From Lutibacter litoralis (GTDB taxonomy: Bacteria > Bacteroidota > Bacteroidia > Flavobacteriales > Flavobacteriaceae), in assembly GCF_014646675.1 (NCBI RefSeq), contig NZ_BMNS01000002.1:248001-312000 (forward strand): 64,000 nucleotides of DNA, written 5' to 3'. The translations under genes and the position numbers were made by a program. Positions 50,777 to 58,378 of the stretch are shown in pieces. The notes under the pieces were generated by a model. The model searched no databases. It had not been told where the DNA came from and saw nothing but the letters and a program-made list of their open reading frames with translations. How positions within the stretch are numbered: position 1 is the stretch's first letter; the number at the start of each line of letters is the position of its first letter.

Positions 50777-50850
50777 TGATTACTTTTTAAATTTTATAAA
50801 TGTATTTTGATGTTTTTTTGAAATGTGAAAACGGACGCACCGTAATCAAT
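50775..50850 (-). promoter_or_regulatory. RNA pairing element linking the Arg leader to the GNAT start codon
   Basis: In the mRNA, ATTGATTAC (50850-50842), seven bases after the leader stop codon, is a perfect 9-nt complement of GTAATCAAT (50783-50775), which includes the first two bases of the GNAT ATG. A small competing hairpin ACGG-N5-CCGT (50843-50831) followed by TTTT shares its first two bases with the upstream element. The pairing could hide the operon start codon. The direction of control cannot be settled by eye. Confidence 0.5.
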
Positions 50851-50856
50851 AGAAAT

Positions 50857-50922
50857 TTAAGCCCTCAAGGGGCGACGAGTGAAGCGACGTGTAAATAATA
50901 TTTTAAAATTCTCTACTTTCAT
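50857..50922 (-). CDS. arginine leader peptide (21 codons, five Arg)
   Basis: A short ORF, too small for ordinary gene calling, 80 bp upstream of the arginine operon on the same strand. It begins MKVENFKILF and continues TRRFTRRPLRA, stop TAA. Five of the last ten residues are Arg (codons CGT, CGC, CGT, CGC, AGG), in two adjacent pairs, in the classical place for a regulatory leader peptide. The Arg codons account for the odd GC-rich patch in an AT-rich gap. A candidate -7 box, TACTATTG, lies 5 bp before the ATG. It is expected to make translation speed, and so mRNA structure or transcription, depend on charged tRNA-Arg. Confidence 0.75.
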   Translation of the reverse strand: MKVENFKILFTRRFTRRPLRA

Positions 50923-50927
50923 TGGTG

Positions 50928-50955
50928 CAATAGTACGTAAATATTTTAAAGCAAA
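50928..50955 (-). promoter_or_regulatory. candidate promoter of the arginine operon
   Basis: TTTG (50955-50952) and TACTATTG (50935-50928) on the minus strand resemble the -33 and -7 elements, with a 16-bp spacer, shorter than the usual 19. The -7 variant has ATTG in place of TTTG, as at the susC and nanA promoters. The start site would fall within a few bases of the leader ATG. Confidence 0.45.
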
Positions 50956-51037
50956 CATCAATTTGTTTAATATTTAACAATATTTATTTAAACGTTGCTT
51001 ATAATTAACAAATTATTTATCAAAGACCTTCATTTTA

Positions 51038-52300
51038 TTAAATTAGGAATTGAAATAACTGTGGATTGTCATTTAAATACTCTCCTAAAAATCCTTTTTG
51101 TTCCATTCTTAGAACCAAAGGCTCAAAATCATCTTTAGATTTCAATTCTATTCCGACTACCGCTGGACCTTTATCTCTATTGTTTTTCTTGGTGTATTCA
51201 AAATACGCAATATCATCATTAGGCCCCAAAACATCAACCACAAATTCCTTTAAAGCTCCTGCTCTTTGCGGAAATTGAATAATAAAATAATGTTTTAAAC
51301 CTTGATATAATAACGCACGCTCCTTCATTTCTTCCATTCGGGTAATATCATTATTACCTCCGCTTACTATACAAACAACCGTTTTCCCTTCAATTTGCTC
51401 CTTATGTTGCTCTAAAGCAGCTATTGAAAGTGCTCCTGCAGGTTCTACTACCAGAGCATTTTCATTGTAAACTTTTAAAATTGTAGCACAAATTAAACCT
51501 TCACAAATAGTATCTGTTCCGTCTAATAATTCTTTACAAAACTCAAAAGTAAGCTCTCCAATGCGTTTTACAGCCGCACCATCTACAAACTTTTCTATTT
51601 TAGTTAAGGTGATATTTTCTCCTTTTTCTAATGAATTTGTTAATGAAGGTGCTCCTTTAGGCTCAACTCCAATTAACTTTGTAGCAGGACTTAAATTTTT
51701 AAATACACTACCAACACCCGATGCTAAACCTCCGCCTCCAACAGGCATAAACAGATAGTCTATTTCTGTATCAATATCATTAATAATTTCTAATCCAATA
51801 GTACCTTGTCCCGCAATTACAGCTAAATCATCAAATGGATGCACAAAAGTGCTTTTATGAAGATCACAAAACTCGGCAGCGGACTTTTGGCTATCATCAA
51901 AACTGTCTCCAAACAATTTAACTTCTACAAAGTTTCCACCAAACATGCGCACTTGTTCAATTTTTTGGAGCGGAGTTGTAACAGGCATAAAAATTGTTCC
52001 ATGAACTTCTAATTTTTTACAAGCAAAAGCAACCCCCTGTGCGTGGTTTCCAGCACTAGCACAAACTATTCCGTTTTGTAACTGCTCTTTTGACAAACCC
52101 TGAATTTTATTATATGCGCCTCTAATTTTATATGAACGGACTACCTGTAAATCCTCTCTTTTAAAATAAATATTGGCATTATAATGTTCAGAAAAATTCT
52201 TCATAAACACCAAAGGAGTTGCTTGCACAACTCCTTTAATGCTCTGTTGAGCTTTGTATATTTCTTCTAATGAAATACTATTTTTAATAGTTTCAGTCAA
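51038..52300 (-). CDS. ilvA: threonine dehydratase (biosynthetic)
   Basis: A 420-residue PLP enzyme making 2-oxobutanoate for isoleucine. The PLP lysine lies in YKIRGAYNKI (about 55), with the glycine loop PVGGGGLASG near 190 and SGGNND near 320. The last 80 residues form one ACT-like regulatory domain (HYFIIQFPQRAGALKEFV), so feedback by isoleucine is likely. It is the last gene of the ilv operon, 10 bp after ilvC. Confidence 0.95.
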   Translation of the reverse strand: MTETIKNSISLEEIYKAQQSIKGVVQATPLVFMKNFSEHYNANIYFKREDLQVVRSYKIRGAYNKIQGLSKEQLQNGIVCASAGNHAQGVAFACKKLEVHGTIFMPVTTPLQKIEQVRMFGGNFVEVKLFGDSFDDSQKSAAEFCDLHKSTFVHPFDDLAVIAGQGTIGLEIINDIDTEIDYLFMPVGGGGLASGVGSVFKNLSPATKLIGVEPKGAPSLTNSLEKGENITLTKIEKFVDGAAVKRIGELTFEFCKELLDGTDTICEGLICATILKVYNENALVVEPAGALSIAALEQHKEQIEGKTVVCIVSGGNNDITRMEEMKERALLYQGLKHYFIIQFPQRAGALKEFVVDVLGPNDDIAYFEYTKKNNRDKGPAVVGIELKSKDDFEPLVLRMEQKGFLGEYLNDNPQLFQFLI

Positions 52301-52310
52301 AATTTTCCCT

Positions 52311-53783
52311 TTAAACTATTTTAATCATTGCTGTCATAGATGCTCTTAAGAACTCTCCAATTTCTTCAACAGGATGATTTCTAATTACATCATTCACTTC
52401 AATTAATTCTTTATTATCAACACCATTAGAACCATCATTAAATGGTCTTCCAACAAAATTACTTGGTGTTTTTTTAACGTAATCAGCAATTAAAGGCTTA
52501 CACGCGTGGTCAAATAAATAACAACCATATTCTGCAGTGTCAGAAATTACACGGTTCATTTCAAATAATTTTTTACGTGCAATTGTGTTTGCAATTAATG
52601 GCGTTTCATGCAACGATTCGTAATAAGCAGATTCTTCTATAATACCAGACTCAGTCATTGCTTCAAAAGCTAATTCCACACCGGCTTTCACCATCGCAAT
52701 CATTAATACTCCATTGTCAAAATATTCTTGTTCTGAAATTTCCACATCAGCTGCAGGTGTTTTTTCAAATGCTGTTTCACCTGTTGCTGCTCTCCAAGTT
52801 AATAAGTTTACATCATCATTTGCCCAATCTTCCATCATTGTTTTTGAGAAATGCCCACTCATAATATCATCCATATGTTTTTGAAATAACGGACGCATAA
52901 TATCTTTTAATTCTTCGGAAGCATTAAATGCTGCAATTTTTGCTGGATTTGATAAACGATCCATCATATTGGTAATTCCACCGTGCTTTAAAGCTTCGGT
53001 AATTGTTTCCCAACCATATTGAATTAATTTTGATGCATAACCTGCATCAACTCCTTCAGCAACCATCTTATCGAAACATAAAATAGAACCTGTTTGTAGC
53101 AATCCACAAAGTATGGTTTGTTCACCCATTAAATCCGATTTTACCTCAGCAACAAATGAAGATTCTAAAACCCCTGCTGTATGTCCACCTGTTCCAACGG
53201 CATATGCTTTTGCGTAGTCCCAACCTTTTCCTTCAGGATCATTTTCAGGATGCACAGCAATTAAAGTTGGCACTCCAAAACCTCTTTTAAATTCTTCACG
53301 AACTTCAGAACCTGGTGATTTTGGCGCTACCATAATTACCGTAATATCTTTTCGAATTTGCATTCCTTCTTCAACAATATTGAAACCGTGAGAATACGAT
53401 AAAGTTGCGCCTTTTTTCATTAAAGGCATTACTGCTGAAACTACTGCGGTATGTTGTTTATCTGGCGTTAAATTGATTAACAAATCGGCAGTTGGAATCA
53501 TTTCTTCGTAAGTACCTACTGCAAAATTGTTTTCAGAAGCATTTAAAAACGATTGTCTTTTTTCTGAAATTGCCGCTGGTCTTAGAGTATAAGAAACATC
53601 TAAACCAGAATCTCTCATATTTAAACCTTGGTTTAAGCCTTGCGCTCCACAGCCCACAATTACAATTTTCTTTCCTTTTAAAGCTGTTACACCTTCACTG
53701 AATTCTGTTGGATCCATAAATCTACATTTTCCTAACTGATCTAATTTATCTCTTAATGAAAGTGTGTTAAAATAATTTGTCAT
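52311..53783 (-). CDS. ilvC: ketol-acid reductoisomerase, class II (long form)
   Basis: A 490-residue class II KARI, as in E. coli and plants, with a duplicated C-terminal knotted domain. The dinucleotide motif is [20 protein letters not shown] (about 37-56), and [20 protein letters not shown] holds the substrate loop. The C-terminal half carries metal-binding Asp/Glu residues. The 126-bp gap between ilvN and ilvC holds no recognised element. Confidence 0.96.
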   Translation of the reverse strand: MTNYFNTLSLRDKLDQLGKCRFMDPTEFSEGVTALKGKKIVIVGCGAQGLNQGLNMRDSGLDVSYTLRPAAISEKRQSFLNASENNFAVGTYEEMIPTADLLINLTPDKQHTAVVSAVMPLMKKGATLSYSHGFNIVEEGMQIRKDITVIMVAPKSPGSEVREEFKRGFGVPTLIAVHPENDPEGKGWDYAKAYAVGTGGHTAGVLESSFVAEVKSDLMGEQTILCGLLQTGSILCFDKMVAEGVDAGYASKLIQYGWETITEALKHGGITNMMDRLSNPAKIAAFNASEELKDIMRPLFQKHMDDIMSGHFSKTMMEDWANDDVNLLTWRAATGETAFEKTPAADVEISEQEYFDNGVLMIAMVKAGVELAFEAMTESGIIEESAYYESLHETPLIANTIARKKLFEMNRVISDTAEYGCYLFDHACKPLIADYVKKTPSNFVGRPFNDGSNGVDNKELIEVNDVIRNHPVEEIGEFLRASMTAMIKIV

Positions 53784-53909
53784 TTTTATTTTTTGTTAAT
53801 CTATTTAATTATTTATTCTATTTAATATAATGGCTTCTACTCCACTCAGTCACTGTAATTCTCTGTCTTCAAACTTAATTCTGAAAATTTCTGAATTCTG
53901 ACTTTAAAA

Positions 53910-54431
53910 CTAATTTATTTCTTGCAATAATTCTGAAATAGCCATTTTAGGTTTTGTTATTGCAATTCTACCTGAACGTACAAATTGTAACAAACCATAA
54001 GGCTTTAATTTATCGTACATATTATCAATGTCTTCCTTTAAACCAGAAGCCTCTATCACAAAATAGCGTTCTGTAATTGAAATAATATGAGCTCTTCTAA
54101 ATTTTAATTTATTCTGAATATTTTCATCATATAAATGCTCGTTTGAAATTTTAAACAAAGCAGTTTCATGATAAATTATTTCATCTAGAGTATGGTAAAA
54201 AGCACGAATCACTTCAATTTGCTTTTCTAATTGTCCTACTAATTTATAAGCTTGTACTTCCGTAATATTTACTACAAAAGTAAACCTGTGTACATTGTCT
54301 ATTTCAGATTTTGAAACCGCCATACTTTCTATATTTATATGACGTTTTAAAAATATTGCTGAAAGGCGATTTAATATTCCTACGTTATTTTCTGTATATA
54401 CCGAAAATGTATAATTTGTAATTGTATCCAT
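53910..54431 (-). CDS. ilvN: acetolactate synthase small (regulatory) subunit
   Basis: A 173-residue regulatory subunit with an N-terminal ACT domain (FSVYTENNVGILNRLSAIFLKRHINIESMAV, about 9-39) and a second ACT-like half. It binds valine and confers feedback control on IlvB. Two bp after the ilvB stop. Confidence 0.95.
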   Translation of the reverse strand: MDTITNYTFSVYTENNVGILNRLSAIFLKRHINIESMAVSKSEIDNVHRFTFVVNITEVQAYKLVGQLEKQIEVIRAFYHTLDEIIYHETALFKISNEHLYDENIQNKLKFRRAHIISITERYFVIEASGLKEDIDNMYDKLKPYGLLQFVRSGRIAITKPKMAISELLQEIN

Positions 54432-54433
54432 AA

Positions 54434-56167
54434 TTAACTTAATCTTATATCTGAAACACTTGCTCCTGTAGGAATCATTGGAAAAACATTGTCTTCTTTT
54501 TCAATAACTACTTCAAGAAAATAGGCTTCTTTGGATTGTACCATTGTTTTTATTGCTTCTGCTAAATCTTCACGCTTTGAAACTTTTTGTGCTTCAATAT
54601 CATAAGCTTGTGCTAATTTTACAAAATCTGGACTCACCATTTCTGTGGAAGCATAACGTTTGTCAAAAAACAATTCTTGCCATTGACGCACCATTCCTAA
54701 ATAACCATTATTTAACACAACAATTTTAACTGCCGCTTTTGTTTGAAGTATTGTACCCAACTCATTATTTGTCATTTGGTACCCTCCATCACCAATAATT
54801 GCAATTACTTCTCGATTTGGAACACCAAGTTTTGCGCCAATTGCTGCTGGCAATGCAAATCCCATTGTACCCAATCCACCAGAAGTAACATTACTTCTAG
54901 TTTTTGTAAAATTGGCATAACGCCACGCAAACATTTGGTGCTGCCCAACGTCTGTTACAATTACCGCATCTCCATTCGTTTCCTTATTAATTCCTCCTAA
55001 AACTTCTCCCATAGTTAAGCCTACTTTAGTTGGATTTAATTGATCGTCAATTACAGTTTCTTTTTCAATCTGATATAATTTATCAAATTCTTGCATCCAA
55101 ACGCTATGATCTGCTTTATTTACATATTGCATTATTTCCACTAAAGTTTCCTTTACCGAACCTAAAACTGCAACATCGGTTTTTACATTTTTATCTATCT
55201 CTGCAGGGTCAATTTCAAAATGAATTACTTTTGCTTGTTTTGCATAGGTTGCTAAATTACCCGTAACACGGTCGTCAAAACGCATACCAATAGCAATTAA
55301 AACATCACAAGAATTAGTTAATACATTTGGCGCATAATTTCCGTGCATACCAACCATTCCTACATTTAGTGGATGTGCAGTATCCAAAGCAGAAAGACCT
55401 AAACCTGTACAAGCAGAAGGAATATTTGTTTTTTCTATAAAGTTTTTAAATTCTTGTTCTGCTTCACCAATAATTACACCTTGCCCCCAAACAATAAAAG
55501 GTTTTTTTGCATTATTTATTATGGAAGCAGCTTCTGCAACTTTTTCCGTTTCAAATGCAGGAATTGCTCTATAACTTCTAATTTTTTCACATTTTTTATA
55601 TGAAAAATCTAATTCTCCAAATTGTGCATCTTTTGTAATATCAATTAACACTGGCCCTGGACGGCCAGATTTAGCGATATAAAAGGCTTTTGCCATTACC
55701 TCAGGAATTTCTGAAGCTTTGGTTATTTGATAATTCCATTTTGTTACTGGAGTTGAAATTCCAATAATATCGGTTTCCTGAAAAGCATCAGAACCCAATA
55801 AATGAGAAGCAACCTGACCTGTTATGCAAACCAAAGGTGTAGAGTCTATTTGCGCATCTGCAATGCCTGTTACTAAGTTTGTAGCGCCTGGACCAGAAGT
55901 AGCAAAAACAATCCCTGGTTTTCCCGTAACACGCGCAAAACCTTGAGCTGCATGGATAGCACCTTGTTCGTGACGCGTTAATACATGATGAAAATCTTTT
56001 CTATAATTATAAATCTCATCGTATACTGGCATAATGGCTCCTCCTGGATAACCATATGCCAAATCAGCATTTTCTTCTAACAAGCATTTAATAACTGCTT
56101 CGGCTCCTGTAATTTTAACAGATGTTGCAGTATTTTTTTGTTGAACCTCTTTTTTCAATGTCTCCAT
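54434..56167 (-). CDS. ilvB: acetolactate synthase large (catalytic) subunit
   Basis: A 577-residue ThDP enzyme. The cofactor Glu is in HEQGAIHAAQGFARVTGKPG near the N-terminus, the ThDP/Mg motif is GDGGYQMTNNELGT followed by NNGYLGMVRQWQE, and an FAD-binding central domain is present. Forms acetolactate or acetohydroxybutyrate. Four bp after ilvD. Confidence 0.97.
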   Translation of the reverse strand: METLKKEVQQKNTATSVKITGAEAVIKCLLEENADLAYGYPGGAIMPVYDEIYNYRKDFHHVLTRHEQGAIHAAQGFARVTGKPGIVFATSGPGATNLVTGIADAQIDSTPLVCITGQVASHLLGSDAFQETDIIGISTPVTKWNYQITKASEIPEVMAKAFYIAKSGRPGPVLIDITKDAQFGELDFSYKKCEKIRSYRAIPAFETEKVAEAASIINNAKKPFIVWGQGVIIGEAEQEFKNFIEKTNIPSACTGLGLSALDTAHPLNVGMVGMHGNYAPNVLTNSCDVLIAIGMRFDDRVTGNLATYAKQAKVIHFEIDPAEIDKNVKTDVAVLGSVKETLVEIMQYVNKADHSVWMQEFDKLYQIEKETVIDDQLNPTKVGLTMGEVLGGINKETNGDAVIVTDVGQHQMFAWRYANFTKTRSNVTSGGLGTMGFALPAAIGAKLGVPNREVIAIIGDGGYQMTNNELGTILQTKAAVKIVVLNNGYLGMVRQWQELFFDKRYASTEMVSPDFVKLAQAYDIEAQKVSKREDLAEAIKTMVQSKEAYFLEVVIEKEDNVFPMIPTGASVSDIRLS

Positions 56168-56171
56168 AGGT

Positions 56172-57854
56172 TTAAAATTTATCCGTTACACAACCTTCTG
56201 AAGCAGAAGAAACGGTTTTTGCGTATTTATATAATATTCCTTTTGTATGTTTTAATGCAGGTGCTTTCCATTGCTCTTTTCTTTTTGTCAATTCAGCATC
56301 TGAGATTTTCATATTTATGGTTTTGTTAACTGCATCAATTACAATAATATCGCCATCTTTTACCAATCCAATTCCGCCGCCTGATTGAGCTTCTGGAGTA
56401 ATATGTCCAACTACAAAACCATGTGTTCCTCCAGAAAATCGTCCATCTGTTATTAAAGCAACTGATTTTCCTAAACCAGCACCCATAATCATAGATGTTG
56501 GTTTTAACATTTCTGGCATTCCTGGACCTCCTTTTGGACCAACATATCTAATAACAACAACATCTCCTCTTGAAACTTTCCCTGCTCCAATTCCATCATT
56601 TGCTTCTTGTTCACTATTAAAAACTACTGCCTTTCCTTCGAACAAACTCCCTTCATTTCCACTAATTTTTGCAACAGAACCTTCAGTAGCTAAGTTTCCA
56701 TAAAGTATTTGAAGATTTCCTGACGATTTTAATGCTTTTTCTGTTGGGTGAATTACTTGTTGATCTTCTTCAAAACTTAGAGGTTTTACATCTGCTAAAT
56801 TTTCAGCCAATGTTTTACCTGTAATAGTCATACACTCTCCATGTAAAAATCCTTTTTCTAATAAATATTTCATTACAGCCGGTGTTCCTCCAACTCCATG
56901 CACATCTTCCATCAGGTATTCTCCACTTGGTTTTAAATCTGCAATTAATGGAGTTCTATCGCTTACACGTTGAAAATCTTCTAGTGTAAATTCAATTTCT
57001 GCTGCATGAGCAATTGCTAAATAATGTAAAACCGCATTTGTTGAACCTCCCAAAGCATTTACCAAAGCCACGGCGTTTTCTAACGACTTTTTTGTAATAA
57101 TGTCTAATGGTTTTAAATCTAATTCTAATAAATTTTTAATAGCTGCTGCAATACGCTCACTTTCAGATTCTTTATTTGGATTTTCAGCTGGAATAGATGA
57201 ATTATAAGGCAATGCGAATCCCAATGCTTCAATTGATGAAGCCATAGTATTTGCTGTATACATACCTCCACAAGCTCCTGCTCCTGGAATGGCGTTTTTT
57301 ATAATTTCTTTATATTCCTCTTCTGTAATTTCACCAGCAATTTTTTGTCCTAATGCTTCAAAAGCAGAAACAATATTTAATTTTTTTCCGTCGTACTTTC
57401 CTGAAGCAATTGTTCCTCCATACACCATTAAAGATGGACGATTTAAGCGCAACATTGCCATAATTGCTCCTGGCATATTTTTATCGCAACCAACCACAGT
57501 TACCAAACCGTCGTAACTTTGTGCATTCATCACTATTTCAATAGAATCGGCAATTACATCACGAGAAGGTAAGGAATAATTCATTCCTGTAGTTCCCATA
57601 GAAATACCATCACTAACACCAATGGTGTTAAATATTAAACCGACTTCGTTATTTTTATTAACTTCTTCTTTAATTTTTCCAGCCAACCCATTTAAGTGCA
57701 TATTGCATGGATTACCATCATAACCAGTACTTGCAATACCAATTTGAGGCTTCTTCATATCGTCATCAGATAGTCCCACACCATATAGCATAGCTTGTGC
57801 TGCAGGTTGTGTTGGGTCTTGGGTTACTCTTTTACTATATTTATTTAGTTGCAT
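56172..57854 (-). CDS. ilvD: dihydroxy-acid dehydratase
   Basis: A 560-residue Fe-S dehydratase. The cluster cysteines lie in [19 protein letters not shown] and [15 protein letters not shown]. The late [16 protein letters not shown] motif is typical. First structural gene of the ilv operon, about 210 bp downstream of the second attenuator terminator. Confidence 0.97.
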   Translation of the reverse strand: MQLNKYSKRVTQDPTQPAAQAMLYGVGLSDDDMKKPQIGIASTGYDGNPCNMHLNGLAGKIKEEVNKNNEVGLIFNTIGVSDGISMGTTGMNYSLPSRDVIADSIEIVMNAQSYDGLVTVVGCDKNMPGAIMAMLRLNRPSLMVYGGTIASGKYDGKKLNIVSAFEALGQKIAGEITEEEYKEIIKNAIPGAGACGGMYTANTMASSIEALGFALPYNSSIPAENPNKESESERIAAAIKNLLELDLKPLDIITKKSLENAVALVNALGGSTNAVLHYLAIAHAAEIEFTLEDFQRVSDRTPLIADLKPSGEYLMEDVHGVGGTPAVMKYLLEKGFLHGECMTITGKTLAENLADVKPLSFEEDQQVIHPTEKALKSSGNLQILYGNLATEGSVAKISGNEGSLFEGKAVVFNSEQEANDGIGAGKVSRGDVVVIRYVGPKGGPGMPEMLKPTSMIMGAGLGKSVALITDGRFSGGTHGFVVGHITPEAQSGGGIGLVKDGDIIVIDAVNKTINMKISDAELTKRKEQWKAPALKHTKGILYKYAKTVSSASEGCVTDKF

Positions 57855-57932
57855 TTAATTTAATACTTTTTTAATTATCTTAAATTATATTTAAAGTAAT
57901 TTAGATTCTATTATTTATTTTTCAATAAGACG

Positions 57933-57940
57933 CAAATTTA
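57933..57940 (-). promoter_or_regulatory. possible attenuator-independent promoter before ilvD
   Basis: TAAATTTG on the minus strand matches TAnnTTTG, 78 bp before the ilvD ATG and downstream of both attenuators. No TTTG is seen at the -33 distance. In AT-rich DNA such matches occur by chance, so this is a weak call; if real, it would give a basal level of expression outside attenuation. Confidence 0.3.
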
Positions 57941-58064
57941 ATTTAGTCATTTATTTTATTATTTTTTCATTTGCTTTTTTTACAATAGCCACATTATAAT
58001 AATTTTACATAATATTTTGATTTTATGATAGTTAACTTCATTCTTTTTACAATGATTATATTAT

Positions 58065-58100
58065 AAAAAAACCTGAATCAAAACATTGATGCAGGTTTTT
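58065..58100 (-). terminator. ilv attenuator 2: intrinsic terminator
   Basis: On the minus strand AAAAACCTG (58100-58092) pairs with CAGGTTTTT (58075-58067), then one mismatch, then ATCAA/TTGAT around the loop TGTT, followed by a T tract. It lies between leader peptide 2 and ilvD. Its 5' arm contains GCATCAAT (58092-58085), a perfect complement of ATTGATGC at 58128-58121 at the end of the leader ORF, which can form the alternative antiterminator. Confidence 0.8.
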
Positions 58101-58120
58101 AATATTTTAAAAATAATAGC

Positions 58121-58128
58121 GCATCAAT
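58121..58128 (-). promoter_or_regulatory. ilv attenuator 2: antiterminator arm overlapping the leader stop codon
   Basis: ATTGATGC contains the TGA stop of leader peptide 2. It can pair over 8 bp (9 with a G-U) with the 5' arm of the terminator. A ribosome that finishes the leader would cover it, letting the terminator form. A ribosome stalled upstream on Ile/Val/Leu codons would leave it free and block termination. Confidence 0.7.
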
Positions 58129-58189
58129 TTATTAAATACCTAATAATGACTTTTATTAAAATGACACTAATTATTTTTATGCTACTCAT
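58124..58189 (-). CDS. ilv leader peptide 2 (21 codons, twelve branched-chain residues)
   Basis: A 21-codon ORF starting MSSIKIISVILIKV and ending IIRYLIN. It has eight Ile, two Val and two Leu, so all three end products of the ilv/leu pathways are represented. It starts 12 bases after the terminator of the first unit and is followed at once by the antiterminator/terminator pair. Placement and composition fit a ribosome-sensing attenuation leader for ilvDBNCA. The start codon follows a run of nine A. Confidence 0.8.
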   Translation of the reverse strand: MSSIKIISVILIKVIIRYLIN

Positions 58190-58200
58190 TTTTTTTTAAT

Positions 58201-58233
58201 AAAAAAAACCTTCCTAAAATTTAGGAAGGTTTT
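58201..58233 (-). terminator. ilv attenuator 1: strong intrinsic terminator
   Basis: On the minus strand AAAACCTTCCTAA (58233-58221) pairs perfectly with TTAGGAAGGTTTT (58217-58205) around a 3-nt loop and runs into eight T. It lies after leader peptide 1. It could alternatively be read as the terminator of the upstream 514-codon gene; the leader ORF between them argues that it also serves the ilv leader. A 5-bp alternative pairing (TAGGA right after the leader stop with TCCTA in the 5' arm) is a possible antiterminator. Confidence 0.75.
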
Positions 58234-58263
58234 ATAATTTATAAATTACAATACAATCCTATA

Positions 58264-58323
58264 TCATCTGTAAATAATTACAGAGACATTTATAGAAATA
58301 ATATTGACAATACTGTTTTTCAT
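58264..58323 (-). CDS. ilv leader peptide 1 (19 codons, nine Ile/Val)
   Basis: A 19-codon ORF, MKNSIVNIISINVSVIIYR, stop TGA, with six Ile and three Val and no Leu. It lies 30 bases before terminator 1. A -7-like CATATTTG ends 10 bases before the ATG. Together with the second unit downstream it forms a tandem of two leader-terminator modules, the first reporting Ile and Val only. Too short for ordinary gene calling; supported by composition, position and the following terminator. Confidence 0.7.
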   Translation of the reverse strand: MKNSIVNIISINVSVIIYR

Positions 58324-58329
58324 AATTAA

Positions 58330-58345
58330 GTTACAAATATGTAAC
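58330..58345 (-). promoter_or_regulatory. ilv promoter region with palindrome GTTACA-N4-TGTAAC
   Basis: GTTACA-TATT-TGTAAC is a perfect 6-bp inverted repeat. It contains the -7-like CATATTTG (58341-58334 on the minus strand), upstream of leader peptide 1. It is either a repressor site laid over the promoter or part of the promoter by chance. No clear TTTG -33 element is present. Confidence 0.45.
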
Positions 58346-58378
58346 ATATTTTTTAATATGCTAATAATTAATTCAAAT

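Noticed and set aside
57994-58041. Third short ORF (15 codons) downstream of ilv terminator 2
   Set aside because: Only two Ile and three Leu plus a Val, no following terminator or pairing arm; looks like chance.
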